A stretch of 64,000 bases of DNA from Sabethes cyaneus (Eukaryota > Arthropoda > Insecta > Diptera > Culicidae): the NCBI RefSeq assembly GCF_943734655.1, contig NC_071354.1, forward strand, positions 193,414,911-193,478,910. Direction: 5' to 3'. The translations under genes were made by a program, and so were the position numbers. The notes beneath the pieces were generated by a model. It ran no database searches. It had not been told where the DNA came from and saw only the letters and a program-made list of their open reading frames with translations. Shown one piece after another: positions 14,888 to 26,033 of this stretch (positions within the stretch are counted from its first letter, which is position 1; each line of letters starts with the position of its first letter).

Positions 14888-15382
14888 GTACTCTCATTTG
14901 GGTGGTTAGGGATAAATGGAACCAGTACAACTTTATAGTACTCGACTTAAGCTTTAAGATGAAGTGCTGATTTCATAAATCCGCTTGCCCCATTTTACCC
15001 CATGGCTTCGTGAAGCTATGGAAATTTAAAGCTTGAATATGCGATAACTCAGCAAGTAAAGGTCCAAGAGATTTACGGTCTTCTACAAAAACGTGTATTT
15101 TGACACTTTCGATAATTGCCTACAACATTATATTCTTGTGCAACTAAGAAAAGTTAAGTATGAAAAAACAATTTTTAACGAAGTTTCAAAGAATATGCCC
15201 TATAGTTCAGCACTCGATAAAGATAGAAATTTTATTTCTTCAGCAAAGTTGCTTGTTTTTACAATATTTACAACTTTACTGAAGAAACTATGTGTATATT
15301 TCTTAACAAAAAAAGTTTTTTTTTAATTTTCACTATAGTAAGCAATGACTAACTTTCAACAGTTTTAGATTATCCCCCTTAA

Positions 15383-15874
15383 CCCTCTAACGGGCAACAT
15401 CGTAAAAACAATGCGATCAAGCTAATGACTGTTTTGTCATGAAAGTACACTCAAAAGAACTTCAAGTTCAGATTTTCATGCAAAAATAATTAATTTCTCT
15501 TTTTCGTTTTTCATGTCTAACGCTCTACCCAGATATTTTTTCAATTCAAATACAGTACAAAATTGATATAAAGCATGAAATTTACTCATAGAAAAATTTT
15601 AAGGTCAATCATTTTGTTCTAAATGTGCTTTTTCATCAAAAGTAATAAAGCAAATATTCGCGCATTAATTATTTTCGAAATTTATCGGAATTTTTGTTTT
15701 TGAAAAATGATAACTTTTGAATTCATAGTCAGAATGTTGTGATATTAATATCAAAATGTCAAGAGATCTGTTCTGAACACATTTTGCATATTGTCAATTC
15801 AAAACAGATTTCGTATGCGGCTCTGGAGCTCCAAAAGCGAAGGCCGTCTACAGACGGTCTTACCCGTTAGAGGG
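15383..15874 (+). mobile_element. 492-bp TTAA MITE, CCCTCTAACGGG family, copy 1
   Basis: Terminal inverted repeats CCCTCTAACGGG (15383-15394) and its complement (15863-15874) are flanked by TTAA at 15379-15382 and 15875-15878. The uninterrupted sequence ATCCCCCTTAATCTAAAACT is present at 12181-12200. A second copy in the opposite orientation is at 53087-53546. piggyBac-like target choice, no transposase. Confidence 0.9.
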
Positions 15875-15980
15875 TTAATCTAAAACTACAAACATAGGTG
15901 CTGAAGACCATAAATGATAAAATGAAAACAAAAGACACTAGGAAAAAAATTCCGCTTTTCGCCCTTTTGGACTACTTGTT

Positions 15981-16621
15981 AGACCAGTGTCGTACCTCGA
16001 GGCCAACTAGGAGACTATTTTAGTATAGATTAATCGAATGATTGGGAGTTTAGTCGTTTAATCATTGAATTATAGTAGACGCTAATTTTTTTTTCACACC
16101 AATATTTCGATCCCGATATGTATCTTCATCAGGACTTTAAGTGTTAATCATCTTTGTCTAAAAGATCATCTAGCCTACCGTGTTGTCTGGACTCTGGTTT
16201 TCGATTTTAGTGCAATTCGTTTTATGGTATCTATCATTTGTTTACGTTGTTTGTTTACGTTGTTATATTAACCTGGCGTGAGTTGTTCTTCCTATTTTGG
16301 GTACGATACTTTTACTTGATTTTAATTGTGCCATTTTGACTCCGAAATTAAACTAAAACCGACAATTTCTTCAAAAAGAGCTTTGCTAGTACAATCCATT
16401 GTCGATTGTAAAGAATTTGATCATCCATTACTCTTAATAAAACGTGCAATGCAGCTGGCGAACTGTGTACAAAAACAAACGAGAGATGGTAGAAAATGTA
16501 AGACCAGAAAGTTGGACAGACTCTACTTGTTGTAGTTAAGCAAATGGAACGCGCATAATCGTCGTTGTTCGGATTAGGATTGGGCAAAATTTCCAAAAGT
16601 ATCAATAATTGAATATCGATA
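15981..16621. other. Intronic sequence, nothing recognised
   Basis: No gene or repeat family identified. Clustered ATCGATA-type motifs begin near 16600 and recur around 17390-17500, flanking the reverse transcriptase relic. Confidence 0.4.
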
Positions 16622-17220
16622 TCAAATCCGCCGCTCTGCCGATACCCTCGATATATCGTTCGTGCACGTAACACATCGCCCACTCCAATGTAGCTTTATT
16701 TTAGCCACGTTACTTTGTTCGGATAACCGTACTCGTGCATTATAGCTGTTTGCGCTCGACTGAGTCGTATGCTGCACTGGAATCCACAAAAATGTGTCTG
16801 ATAGGTGGCGTGTTGTACTGCCGAAATTTCTAGAGGATTTGTCAGAGAGTAAAAATTTGAGAATTTGAGTAGCACGGGCCTCCATAAAGCTCACTTGGTA
16901 CTACCCTACGAATTCTCTTGATATGCTATGCTTGCTTGCTAACAAAATCTGTGAGAGCACTTTGCTGGTGGCTTTGAGCGGCGTTATGCTGCAATAATTA
17001 CAGCGACCTAGCCGATCACCCTTTTTTAAAATGGGTAAACCACACCTTCCTCCGGTAGTTTCTCCTTCTCCCAAATCCTTGAAATTATCCAGAAACCATT
17101 TTTGGCCATTTTTGTAGAGTTCTCTTCACGATCTTTGTACTCCTTCTGCCACTTTTTCCTCTTATGGATCGTGGTCAACTCATTCCGCGCTCGTCGAAAC
17201 TTGACCAAATTCTTCCTCGT
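16622..17220 (-). pseudogene. Non-LTR retrotransposon reverse transcriptase relic
   Basis: Minus-strand pieces in several frames follow the order of an RTE-like RT. They run from W-E-K-E-K-L-P-E-E and a V-V-Y-P-F-x-K-K-G-type segment to a degraded N-Y-R-G-I-T-L-L block with K-V-L-S-Q-I-L. Next come R-E-F-V-G-x-Y-Q and F-M-E-A-R-A-T, then after a frameshift H-I-F-V-D-S-S-A-A-Y-D-S-V-E-R-K (the first catalytic Asp region). Stops and frameshifts make it non-functional. The FADD box is absent here. Confidence 0.8.
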
Positions 17221-18231
17221 GGCAATAGATAAACGTAAACAGAGATGTCAAAACTAATGTTCAAGTTTTATAAGCTCATATTATGTCACGAGAAAAAATC
17301 CCTAAAAAATTGCTTTCTTGAACATTTCTTGGCCTATTCTAAAACCCATATTCTTTCAGCTGCATATCCCGCTTTATCAAAATAGTATCGGGATGAAAGT
17401 ATCGATTTATCATAAAATCGGCGTCGTAAGTATCGATGAAATATATCGAAACATCGGCCCTTGAGTATCGATATCGCGGGTATCCATACGGTATCGCCCA
17501 ATCCAAGTTCGGATTATTGGGTTATGACCAGATTAATTATTAAATGTGTCGAGGCTCTTTTGCTTCCACTTTTTTGTAGGAGTTGATGATTTTTATAAAA
17601 AGTATAGAGTGTGCTTCACATAAATGAAAAGATACAAGAGATTTTCAATAAATTTAGGATAAAACGTTGTCAAGTTTATACAGTTACAGTGGACAATGGA
17701 AAAAACATATTCCAGAAGATGATGAGACGTACGATTACTACAATAAAATGATGGAAGAGTACGAACAATTGCTGTGATCCTTATATAAAGTGCATATGCT
17801 GCGGAGCACACACCATAAATCTAGTTATGAAATGCGTAATGTTTGCATTGTAACAGAATGACATTATACGGAATAAACATTATAAAAACTGTAAAGTTGC
17901 TCTGCCAGAGTATGACGTAGAACTACGTTTTCCTTAATATAATATATTAACGTGTAACGAAAGGTGATTTCTGGTCGCCCGTGATGACTCGTTTAATCAT
18001 CTGCGACTTGGACTACCCCAATTTTAGTGAAAAAGCAGCAGACCGATAAATCAGGGTTCATTTGTTTTGATTGAACCTATACCAATGTCCTGAAAGTAAA
18101 CTGTTTTGAAAAAAGCGTATTACATATTACAAAACTACTACTAGACTTCAGGAAAAATTCACATGGTGAATGATTCGTACACAAAATATTCACACTAAAA
18201 TGGTTCGCTCATATTTGAGATTCTACTAAGA
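17221..18231. other. Intronic sequence, nothing recognised
   Basis: AT-rich, with ATCGATA-type motifs near 17390-17500 that mirror those before the RT relic. No gene or RNA seen. Confidence 0.4.
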
Positions 18232-18360
18232 TGCTGGGGGCTCCGTAGCTGCAAGGTTACCGAATCTGCTTTGACAAGCGAGTGGTCGTGGGCTCGAATC
18301 TTAGTAGAATCAAGCCATTCGATATCAAGTGACTTTAGCACGGGTTTATTCTCAGGCCTC
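18232..18360 (+). mobile_element. tRNA-derived SINE (Feilai-like?), copy 1
   Basis: A Pol III-like promoter is visible: an A-box-like GTAGCTGCAAGGTTA near 18245 and a B-box-like GGCTCGAATCTTAG near 18291-18304. A body follows with CCATTCGATATCAAGTGACT and TTATTCTCAGGCC. A reversed close copy lies at 24517-24646. Feilai is the well-known tRNA-like SINE of Aedes; assignment to it is a guess. Confidence 0.6.
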
Positions 18361-21235
18361 TCGTTTACCCCTTCCTTCATGCTGAATTCTATATTTACCC
18401 TCTGAAGCTTCTTGACAGTGCAAATGTCCCTCCTATAGTTAAGTGTACTGGTCAGAGGTACGAATGAGTCTTCGCCAGGGACGGCTATAATATGGGATAG
18501 TACTGGCAGCGGGGAATAAGTGGGTAGCTCAAGCTTTGAAGGAAGAGTAAACTCCAATCACACAAGCACGCATAAAATTTAATAAGCATATCGCTCACTC
18601 AATTTAGCGATTATAGCAAAAAGAAATGCAGTATAGGTCATACAGCAAACACCCGGGCGATATCACAATAGATCAACTATCCTGGTCGCAGTGATGAGTC
18701 CACACATGACAAAAAGATGCTCAAAATTAACTTTTGATTATTTGTTCCTGCTAGTAAAAATTTACGCGCCTCTACACCATTTTCCGTTTCCTAAGCAAAA
18801 ATCCAATTACAGTGTCAGTTCATATTATAATCGGTACGAAACTGAACTAAAACTGAATGATAATCTCGTCGTCTTTTCGTGAATACTCGAAATAACAATA
18901 TGTATGATCTAAGTTGAAATAAAAATTCTTTTATAAAGAGACGTTTGTCGCAGAAAGAATGTGCTTGAGTTCATCAACCTTACGCAAACGTGTATAGATA
19001 TGTATTACAACTGTTGGTTGATTGTTATTCTTAGCTTTTATTGTCTAGCTCGCGTAAGCTTCCACCATACAACAAATCCTTACAGAAGATTGCCCTTTTC
19101 TGAAGCATCATTTATCCAGTCAAAACAGGCATGCAAATTCCATACAACGAAGTTGCAATTTCGCCAGACGGAATTTCTGTCGTGCTTCTTTTATTCTCGC
19201 AATATGTCACTATAAAAAGAATGCCATTTTTCCGTCGTGCAGTGAAATCTTGTTGAACAACGAGAATAAAAAAGCGGTACATTAAAGCAAGATTTTATAC
19301 CGTTTGGCAGTTGAAGGCAGCTGAAGCACAGGTGCATGACTGAATCACTAGGAGAGCACATTTTCCAAAACATTTGAAGAAAACGTGTTGTATTGTATGA
19401 AAGATATAAACTTGCAATCCGGTACAATTTGTTATTTAATTTATTTTAGTTTTAGGAACCATTCAGAGCTTTGACATTAATAAGAAAATTTTGACGAATA
19501 TCACAACAAATATTTGTGAACAGAAACAACACTCTCAAAGTATTGGTACACAGTAATTTGTACTCAGCTGATTCGGCACGAACAGATTAGTTAGAAGCCA
19601 TTTAAATATGATTGCCCAATTCTAACAAAGTTATCAGATTACTAAGGATCGTATCCGTTAAAAGTTACTGCTTGGCAGCGTTGCAGAACGAATTTCGGGG
19701 AAATATAATTCAGCATCGTGATAGCATTTGGCTGTGCGCAGTTTTTCACGCTCGCATTTGGCGGTGTCGATGGCCGCTGCTGCGCTCGCCAAAAGGTATG
19801 CTGCAATGTATGACGTTCTAGGAAGAAAGCCAACGGGCAACGTAAGGACGTAGATAGGTACGTACCAACCGGCACACCGACCGGTGTGCTGCCAAATGCA
19901 CAACGACGCTACGGAGATTAGTGAATGAAAAATGGATGTTCGTGATGTTTATTTATAGTCTAGTTATGAAAAGTACGGCCGAAACAAGCGCCCCGATAGA
20001 GAACTCTTGAATGCAGCCTCCATTCGCTGATTGATTGAGAACATCTATTTCGCTTGCTGTTGCTCCAGAGCTAATAATGATTTTTCTAATTTCATGAGTA
20101 AAAATAACACTGCCTGTATGGGCCAACAGATTCCTGGGATATCCCATTGCCTTACAAGCGATGTACTATTTTAAACAGACAACCAAAAATAGAAGTTACT
20201 GAGAATGAGGTGTATCTATATTTAGGTTTTGAGATTGACTTCAATTAATTTCTGTTCCTTATACCCAAATTGATTTGGGACGCTAAATATCATGTTATTT
20301 TCATTATGATTTAGAACTAGGATTATTCTCCTCTCGTGATTAAAATAAAATTAAATTTTTTTCCAGAAATATAGATGTTACACTCGAATTAAATGATATT
20401 GCTGGAAAACTAACCTCTACTTATTGGCATGACTAAAAATTGTATTTGGAGTAATTGAAGGATCATGCTTTGCGAAAGAACCAATTGAGCTAGTAAACAA
20501 ATTATTTATTTGAAAAATTTCTAATAAAAATGTATATTTAGAAAAATGTTACAAAAACAAAATTATTTGCTTTGAATGTGATTGTTGCTAACAAGTGTCA
20601 TTCAATACAGTATGTATTCTATTTAGAAAATTATGGGGTCATTTTCCACCTACTTTAAACATAAGACAACTACCGTTGTTAGAACGACAGTTAACTCACT
20701 GCTGCTCCTGCCAATTTTGCTTGTAGTCGAATGTGTACTCTGTTTCAATATTCATGCGTTCCTAACTCAATATACTGCCCGCATATATTGCCCCTTTCAT
20801 GACTATTTAGACTACTGTGATAATCATTTAATGAAGCATACCCTATCTTGCACTGGATTTTTGACACTAGAGTGGCTTTTTGTTTAATCAACTTATGAGT
20901 TTGACTTCTATTTCCTTCTTGCCCTTCTTTTTCACTTCATTTAATGATAATTGTGTAAAGCGGGGTAGTCTAAACAGGGGCAAATGTCGCAATATGCTGT
21001 CGTCATGAATATCGCCATCCGTAATGATTTTTATTAGTCGACGATAAATCATCACTTCAACACTGTCGGGCAAACGTAGTTTTAAAGCATAACCTGAAAT
21101 GAACTCACCAAAATGATTAACATTCCGGGGTGGACAGCGAGAAATACTCACACTCGTTAAGTAGGATCGCCAAAGAAGCAAAAAACTCTCCGCTAAACTT
21201 CTTGAACCTATATAAAGAAAATTTTTGCCTAATTA
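18361..21235. other. Intronic sequence with minor inverted repeats
   Basis: No gene recognised. A short hairpin ACCGGCACACCGACCGGTG lies near 19868-19887, and a GC-richer patch runs from 19650 to 19890. ORFs here show no family resemblance. Confidence 0.4.
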
Positions 21236-21986
21236 ACAGTTTAGCTTCAGTTCTCGTAGTTCAGTTTCTCGATTGGCCGCAGCACCGGTGTATTTGAGGG
21301 GTTATAATCTTTCGGCACGAAATCGACATTATTTGCCTTATGCCACTCCAGCACGGCCTTTGCGTAAAACCACATCCTACCAGAAAATCGTGAGACTGTT
21401 GGTCGGTGTTAAGTCAGACCTGACGAAGTCGCAAAATTTGAAAAAATGAGTTAATGACAACAAACGATCAAGAACTCCGTAAACTACATTCTACTCTAAT
21501 CAGATTACATAAATGTTACAAATAGCCAGAGATAGGAAATGATTTCGAACGGTTGATAGCTTGAAACAACACAGAGTAGCAAACTTTGACTTCATTTTTC
21601 TCGAAATTAGATTTTTATCACTTATTGGTTCGGTCTGACTTAAAACCGGCCAGTTCTGAGACTTCGGAAGAGGAAGAAGTCGCTTTTGGAGACACTTTTT
21701 CAAAAACACCGGTCCATTCATGGTACGATCACGAGAAGTGTACTCCGTTGTCCACATCAGCAAATTCTGTTTTCGAAAGTTCTTTGGAACATCAAACTTA
21801 TCCTTTGCAGTGGTTCCCTGGAATCTGGTTGGAGTACGCTTTGGTGTCATCGTCCATAACGCAGCAAGAAGGTTTCGTCAGCTTTTGATCGTATAACCTC
21901 TGGGCACGGCTTTTCACGACAGTATTTTCCGTTTTTTGGGTCTTCTGAACCTTGAACTTACGTAATTCAGCTCGAGTTTTGGCCAT
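21236..21986 (-). pseudogene. DD37E-type Tc1/mariner transposase relic
   Basis: Reading leftward from an ATG at 21984-21986: M-A-K-T-R-A-E-L-R, then K-S-R-A-Q-R-L-Y-D-Q-K-L-T-K-P and V-M-D-D-D-T (first catalytic Asp region). After a frameshift come K-D-K-F-D-V-P and F-L-K-K-C-L-Q-K-R-L-L-P-L. After further breaks come K-A-V-L-E-W-H-K-A-N-N-V-D-F-V-P-K-D and L-R-P-I-E-K. This order matches mosquito DD37E transposases as I recall them. Multiple frameshifts and a disrupted second-Asp region leave it inactive. Confidence 0.8.
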
Positions 21987-22033
21987 CTGTACGAATCTTT
22001 TCCTTAGATTCAGTTATTTTTGCTACCTCTAGA

Positions 22034-22888
22034 CTGCCCATAAATGAAAAATTGACTAATATGCCATTTTTTCCAAAATTGAGATCATAATATCACATGA
22101 TAGCATACACTCCAACCAATGTTCCCACGGAAGCCGATTGTAAAAAAATGTATTTTTGGAGGCACAGGACGTGAAACAATTTTGGTTAATATCCAAAATA
22201 AATGAGAAGTTGGCTAATATCCATAATGATTTAAACCGCATGCGCAGCAACCGATGTGTTATTATTTCGCATTTTTCCATCACACATTAAAACTGATGTG
22301 GTGTGGTGGTTTCATACGTAAGGTTAGCAATCGCAAGGTTTTTGGTTCGAATCTTGTTATTTTTTCACATTTTATCTTTTTTTTACAATCAAGACGGCAG
22401 GATTCGCAGCTTCCATTAATGACGGCATGGAGTAGCTGCTTCTTCCTTCTGGCTTCAAGCGCTTGAAGCACACGCTTCGTTGGCAACTTGTCCGGGGTGC
22501 ACGGATTACTTGTTTCGTCGTCCACTTCGTCTTCACCTGTGCTTCTTTATTGTTTTAGGTAGTTTCAAGCCATTTTGTAGACTCACTAACACGATATAAT
22601 TCACAACGTATGGACGTTAGCCAAATTTGCTCCCGAATTGTAAACTCTACTTGTGTTTATAAATGAAAAACTGGCTACTGCGTTAAAAACGTCCGGCGGA
22701 GGGAATTTTGTCACATCTATCGCTGTTTGAACTCAACGGTGTGGCTTCGGTGTGTATGAGGGGTAATGTGCACATTAAACAGGTTGCCGTTACCGCGTAA
22801 AACATCTTTTACAGACAAAAGTAATAAAATTGCATTTTTCTCATGTTCATGTCGGTGGCATATTAGCCAATTTGTCATTTATGGGCAG
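22034..22888. mobile_element. 855-bp MITE with TAGA flanks and subterminal repeats
   Basis: Terminal inverted repeats start CTGCCCATAAATGA and extend inward for about 33 bp on each side. Flanks are TAGA at 22030-22033 and 22889-22892. Related internal motifs, ATAAATGARAARYTGGCTA-like, occur near 22199 and 22657. The element starts 48 bp upstream of the transposase relic's ATG, so it may be part of, or an insertion beside, that transposon. A B-box-like GGTTCGAATCTTG near 22345 hints at a nested SINE. Confidence 0.75.
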
Positions 22889-22892
22889 TAGA

Positions 22893-23510
22893 ACGGATAA
22901 GTTTGGTTTCCCGTCGAAGGCCCCAACTACGCGGGTTTAATGTTTAACAGTATACGGACCCATTGAAATTGAATTTTTATTTTCAATGTAGATTGCAGAT
23001 TTTTTTTCGCAAACGAGCTGTTCCATTTTTCATATCTTTGCGCACCTGATAAAAGACTCACACAGTATAAACAATGCACTTTGAGCTTTCTCCAAGCAAA
23101 GTTTCAATTAATTTTACCCAACGATTCAAAAGTTAGAGCAATTTGAGTGTATTGCAATTTTATCGTGAACACCCTTTAATGAAATTCGATTTGAAATTGG
23201 GCCTAAATTTTGCGTAGTTGGGACTGGTAGTACATGGAATTAGAGGGGTAGAAGGTAGAATCTGAAATTTTTATTTGAAATAGGACTTGAAATTTTCTTT
23301 GAAATTGGAATTGAATCTCAAATTAAAGTTGAAATTTGACTTTAAGACTTTGGATTTGACATTAAGCTCGAAGTTAGGAAGTTTGGAAGGAAATTATCAC
23401 TGCGACTATTTCCACTTTTCCACAGTCGGTGGTACAGGTTTAACGCAACACTTAACAGGACATAAATTTAATTTTGACGAGGCTGAAAGATAAAGATTTC
23501 CAAACATAAT
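22893..23510. repeat. Intronic segment with GAAATT-type repeats
   Basis: 22893-23160 shows nothing recognisable. From 23160 to 23400 runs a degenerate GAAATT/GACTT block of the same family as 10660-11150. Confidence 0.5.
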
Positions 23511-23723
23511 ATTGTTGTTGCAGTTGAAAACTGTAATAATCGACGTGCGACATTCGGTTTTATTCTTGTTCTGCGTGTCGCAACTACGTCGCACGTGGTG
23601 CGCTGTGTTCGCACATTGATGCTCTATACAGCGCACCACCTGCGACGTAGTTGCGACACACAGAACAAGAATAAAACCGCATATCGCATGTCGATTATTA
23701 CGGTTTTCAACTGCAACAACAAT
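23511..23723. repeat. Long hairpin, about 96-bp arms, 21-nt loop
   Basis: Left arm 23511-23606 and right arm 23628-23723 are near-perfect inverted copies with only a few mismatches. For example, TTTTATTCTTGTTCTG is mirrored by CAGAACAAGAATAAAA. Each arm contains a GC-rich CAACTACGTCGCA block. It could be a young MITE, or if transcribed with the intron, a long hairpin RNA precursor. No target duplication is obvious. Confidence 0.85.
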
Positions 23724-24169
23724 ACAAGACTGATAGCCGAAACCTTTTATATAAAGATTAGACGTGAGGAAAACATCGTTAACAAACAAATTGACTCTGT
23801 AGCATTCAAAACCGCATACAATCCTGTGATACAAAAACTTGGGAGAGAGCAAAATAGAAAATAGTTTATGTGTTTGTATAGAGATAGAGTGTATAGTGTA
23901 AAATCGTAAAATAAGTTTGAATTTAAATTCAATTTGTATTATGTGAATTGTTGGTTAATATAATGAATTTGCCCTTGAACAAGAAGCTTTTTTTATGTGG
24001 ATATTTTCACTACGGCCAGCATTTTGATCTATTGTGATCTTATCCAGGTGTTTTTCCGCACTTCGTTGTGATTGTAGTATCGCTATAGAGTGAGCGAACT
24101 GATTATTATCCGTGCTTAAAGTGTCGGTGTATTTTCACCCCTTTTTCCCTCTACGCTTCTTATTACTTT
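23724..24169. other. Intronic sequence, nothing recognised
   Basis: AT-rich; no gene, RNA or repeat family identified. Confidence 0.4.
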
Positions 24170-24690
24170 TCAACCAATCTAGCTCTAGAGCCAGGAAGTG
24201 CGGAGGCTTTGTACTTGGACAAGAGGTTTCATTCGCACCTCGAGCAAGTATCATTCTTATAACCAGTCCCGGTTAAAGGCTTCACGGTCGGTAAAGCAGA
24301 GTTCAGCATAGAATGAGGGTGTGTATGTGTGTATGTATGTGTTCCTTACTACTTATGCATTACCAATCTCGTTCCTAGAACCAGGAAGCGGAACAAGCTA
24401 TAATTTGCTCATGAACAAGAGGCTTCATTCGCACCTCAAGCAAGTACCACTCTTATAACTTGCCCTGGCAAGAGGCTTTCATTGTTAGTAAATGCAGAAT
24501 GCAGTAGGAAAAATGTGGAGGGGCCTGAGAATAAACCCATGCTAAAGTCACTTAACATCGAATGGCCTGATTCTACTAAGATTTGAACCCACGGCCACTC
24601 GCTTGTCAAGGCAGACTCGGTAACCTTGCGGCTACAGGCCCCCCAAGAAGCTTTATTCGTACCTTGAGCAAGCACCAGTCCTATAACTTG
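24170..24690. repeat. Degenerate tandem repeat, about 180-bp spacing
   Basis: A segment reading CAAGAGGYTTCATTCGCACCTC, then AGCAAGTA and CTTATAAC, occurs near 24222 and 24416, with a more diverged third form near 24652. AGAACCAGGAAG-type sequence precedes the first two. The array is interrupted by the SINE at 24517-24646. Confidence 0.6.
24517..24646 (-). mobile_element. tRNA-derived SINE (Feilai-like?), copy 2
   Basis: The reverse complement of this stretch matches 18232-18360 closely. It has the B-box-like GGGTTCAAATCTTAG, CAAGCGAGTGG between the boxes, and the body CGATGTTAAGTGACTTTAGC. Confidence 0.65.
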
Positions 24691-24987
24691 GATACAGAAG
24701 ATAGAAAATGTGTAGAGGAATCGGAGAATCAAGGGAGACTCGTCGAGAGACATGTCTCAGCAGACTTGTTAATTTTATGGCTACAGGGCTCTCTGTATGG
24801 ATTGACATTAGACTTGAGATTAGACTTGAAATCATATTTGAAATTAGACTCGAAATTGGAATTCAAATTGTACTTGAAATTAGATTATAAACCAGTTTAA
24901 GTTTGACTTGGAATGAAAATAAATTTGAAATTGGGATGAAAATCGGAGTGACGAGGATGCTAGACATGACATTGAAATAGACATTAG

Positions 24988-25188
24988 GACACATTCCAGC
25001 GTTACGGGACACAATTAGCACCCATTGTTACCCTGTGAATCGCTTCCTGTCTCACCAACTTTTTGACAAATACCTTGTAAAATAGTTGTTTAAAGAGTAC
25101 TTCATTTTACACTAGAATGCCAGGGATTTGATAAAACAGGAACCGATCTGCATAGTAGGGATAGTGTACCGTAACGCTGGAATGTGTC
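24988..25188. mobile_element. 201-bp MITE with TTAG duplication
   Basis: Terminal inverted repeats GACACATTCCAGCGTTACGG (24988-25007) and complement (25169-25188) are perfect. TTAG flanks both sides at 24984-24987 and 25189-25192. It sits inside a GAAATT-type repeat block, whose pattern resumes on both sides. Confidence 0.85.
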
Positions 25189-25192
25189 TTAG

Positions 25193-26033
25193 ATATTAAA
25201 TTAGACTTGAAATTGGACTAATTTGAACTTTGAACTATTACTTCAAACCAGGGCTTGAAAAGGGATCGCAAGTTGAATGTGACTGCCGTGAATGCGAACT
25301 TTCCGCATTCAAACTCCGCTTTTTGAACGATCATTTGACTGTTTTTTCAATCCAGTCAATCTCCCGCTTGCGCTGCTGCCGTTTTACTATTCATGCGGCA
25401 TCTCTGTAGAAGCAAACAGTCAATCTCCCGTTTTGCTTTGCGCTTTGAGAATATAAACTGCAAACTGACTGGAAGCATACGGTGACGTATTTTTTCGTTT
25501 CTCTTTTTGTCTCCAAATCGGCTGCTCACAGTAATAGTTTGTCACCCGGACGTCGGTCCGACGCAAGCAAAATATTCGTTTGTATTGGACGGAGTCCCAC
25601 CGACTTCTTCCATGCACATGTAGTGGTTGTTTTTTTGTAGTATTGAATCATACGATTGTGCGGTTGCTTTTCGTAAGCGTGGTGACTGCCAGTCATTTGA
25701 CTGTTTTGCAGTCATTCGCTGCTCCAAACGGTAAAGGCAACTTGATCGAAACGAAAATGTTAAACAGCGTTAGAATGCGTTCATACTACTGCGTGCCATC
25801 GGCGTTTGACTGAGCAAACTGCCAGTTGTGTTATGCATAGCGTTCGTATTCCATCACTAAACGGACGGTGTGAACTTGAATGCGCGTTGATGGGACTGCG
25901 GTAGAAAAAAAGGATCGGTCGAAGCCCTGCTTCAAACTGGACATGAACAGAAAATGAAATACGAAGTTTTACTTGAAATTAGAATTGACATTTTTCGTGT
26001 TATTCTCACATCGTTACATGTCTTACATCTTTC
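25193..26033. other. Intronic sequence with GAAATT remnants
   Basis: GAAATT-type remnants lie at 25195-25262 and 25935-25995. Between them is moderately GC-rich sequence with repeated CAGTCA and TTTGACTG words, which looks like a decayed transposon, but no terminal repeats could be fixed. Confidence 0.4.

Larger units (their letters stand above)
12105..15980. mobile_element. Palindromic foldback element carrying three nested MITEs
   Basis: The outer ends are inverted: GTCCAAAAGGGC near 12112 pairs with its complement near 15960, and arm similarity continues with interruptions toward a centre near 13640-13690. Arm pairs seen include 12110-12370 with 15210-15378 plus 15879-15975, 12740-12919 with 14935-15100, 13370-13520 with 13920-14000 and 14888-14935, and 13560-13620 with 13700-13765. 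Three insertions interrupt the arms (12922-13361, 14003-14887, 15383-15874). No intact coding sequence. Confidence 0.8.

Noticed and set aside
18195..18557. 120-codon minus-strand ORF
   Set aside because: It reads through the SINE at 18232-18360, has no family similarity and no splice support.
22280..22525. 81-codon minus-strand ORF containing C-x-x-C-R-L-x-C
   Set aside because: Mildly reminiscent of an insect transposon-associated protein start, but it lies inside a MITE, is short, and the resemblance is too weak to name.
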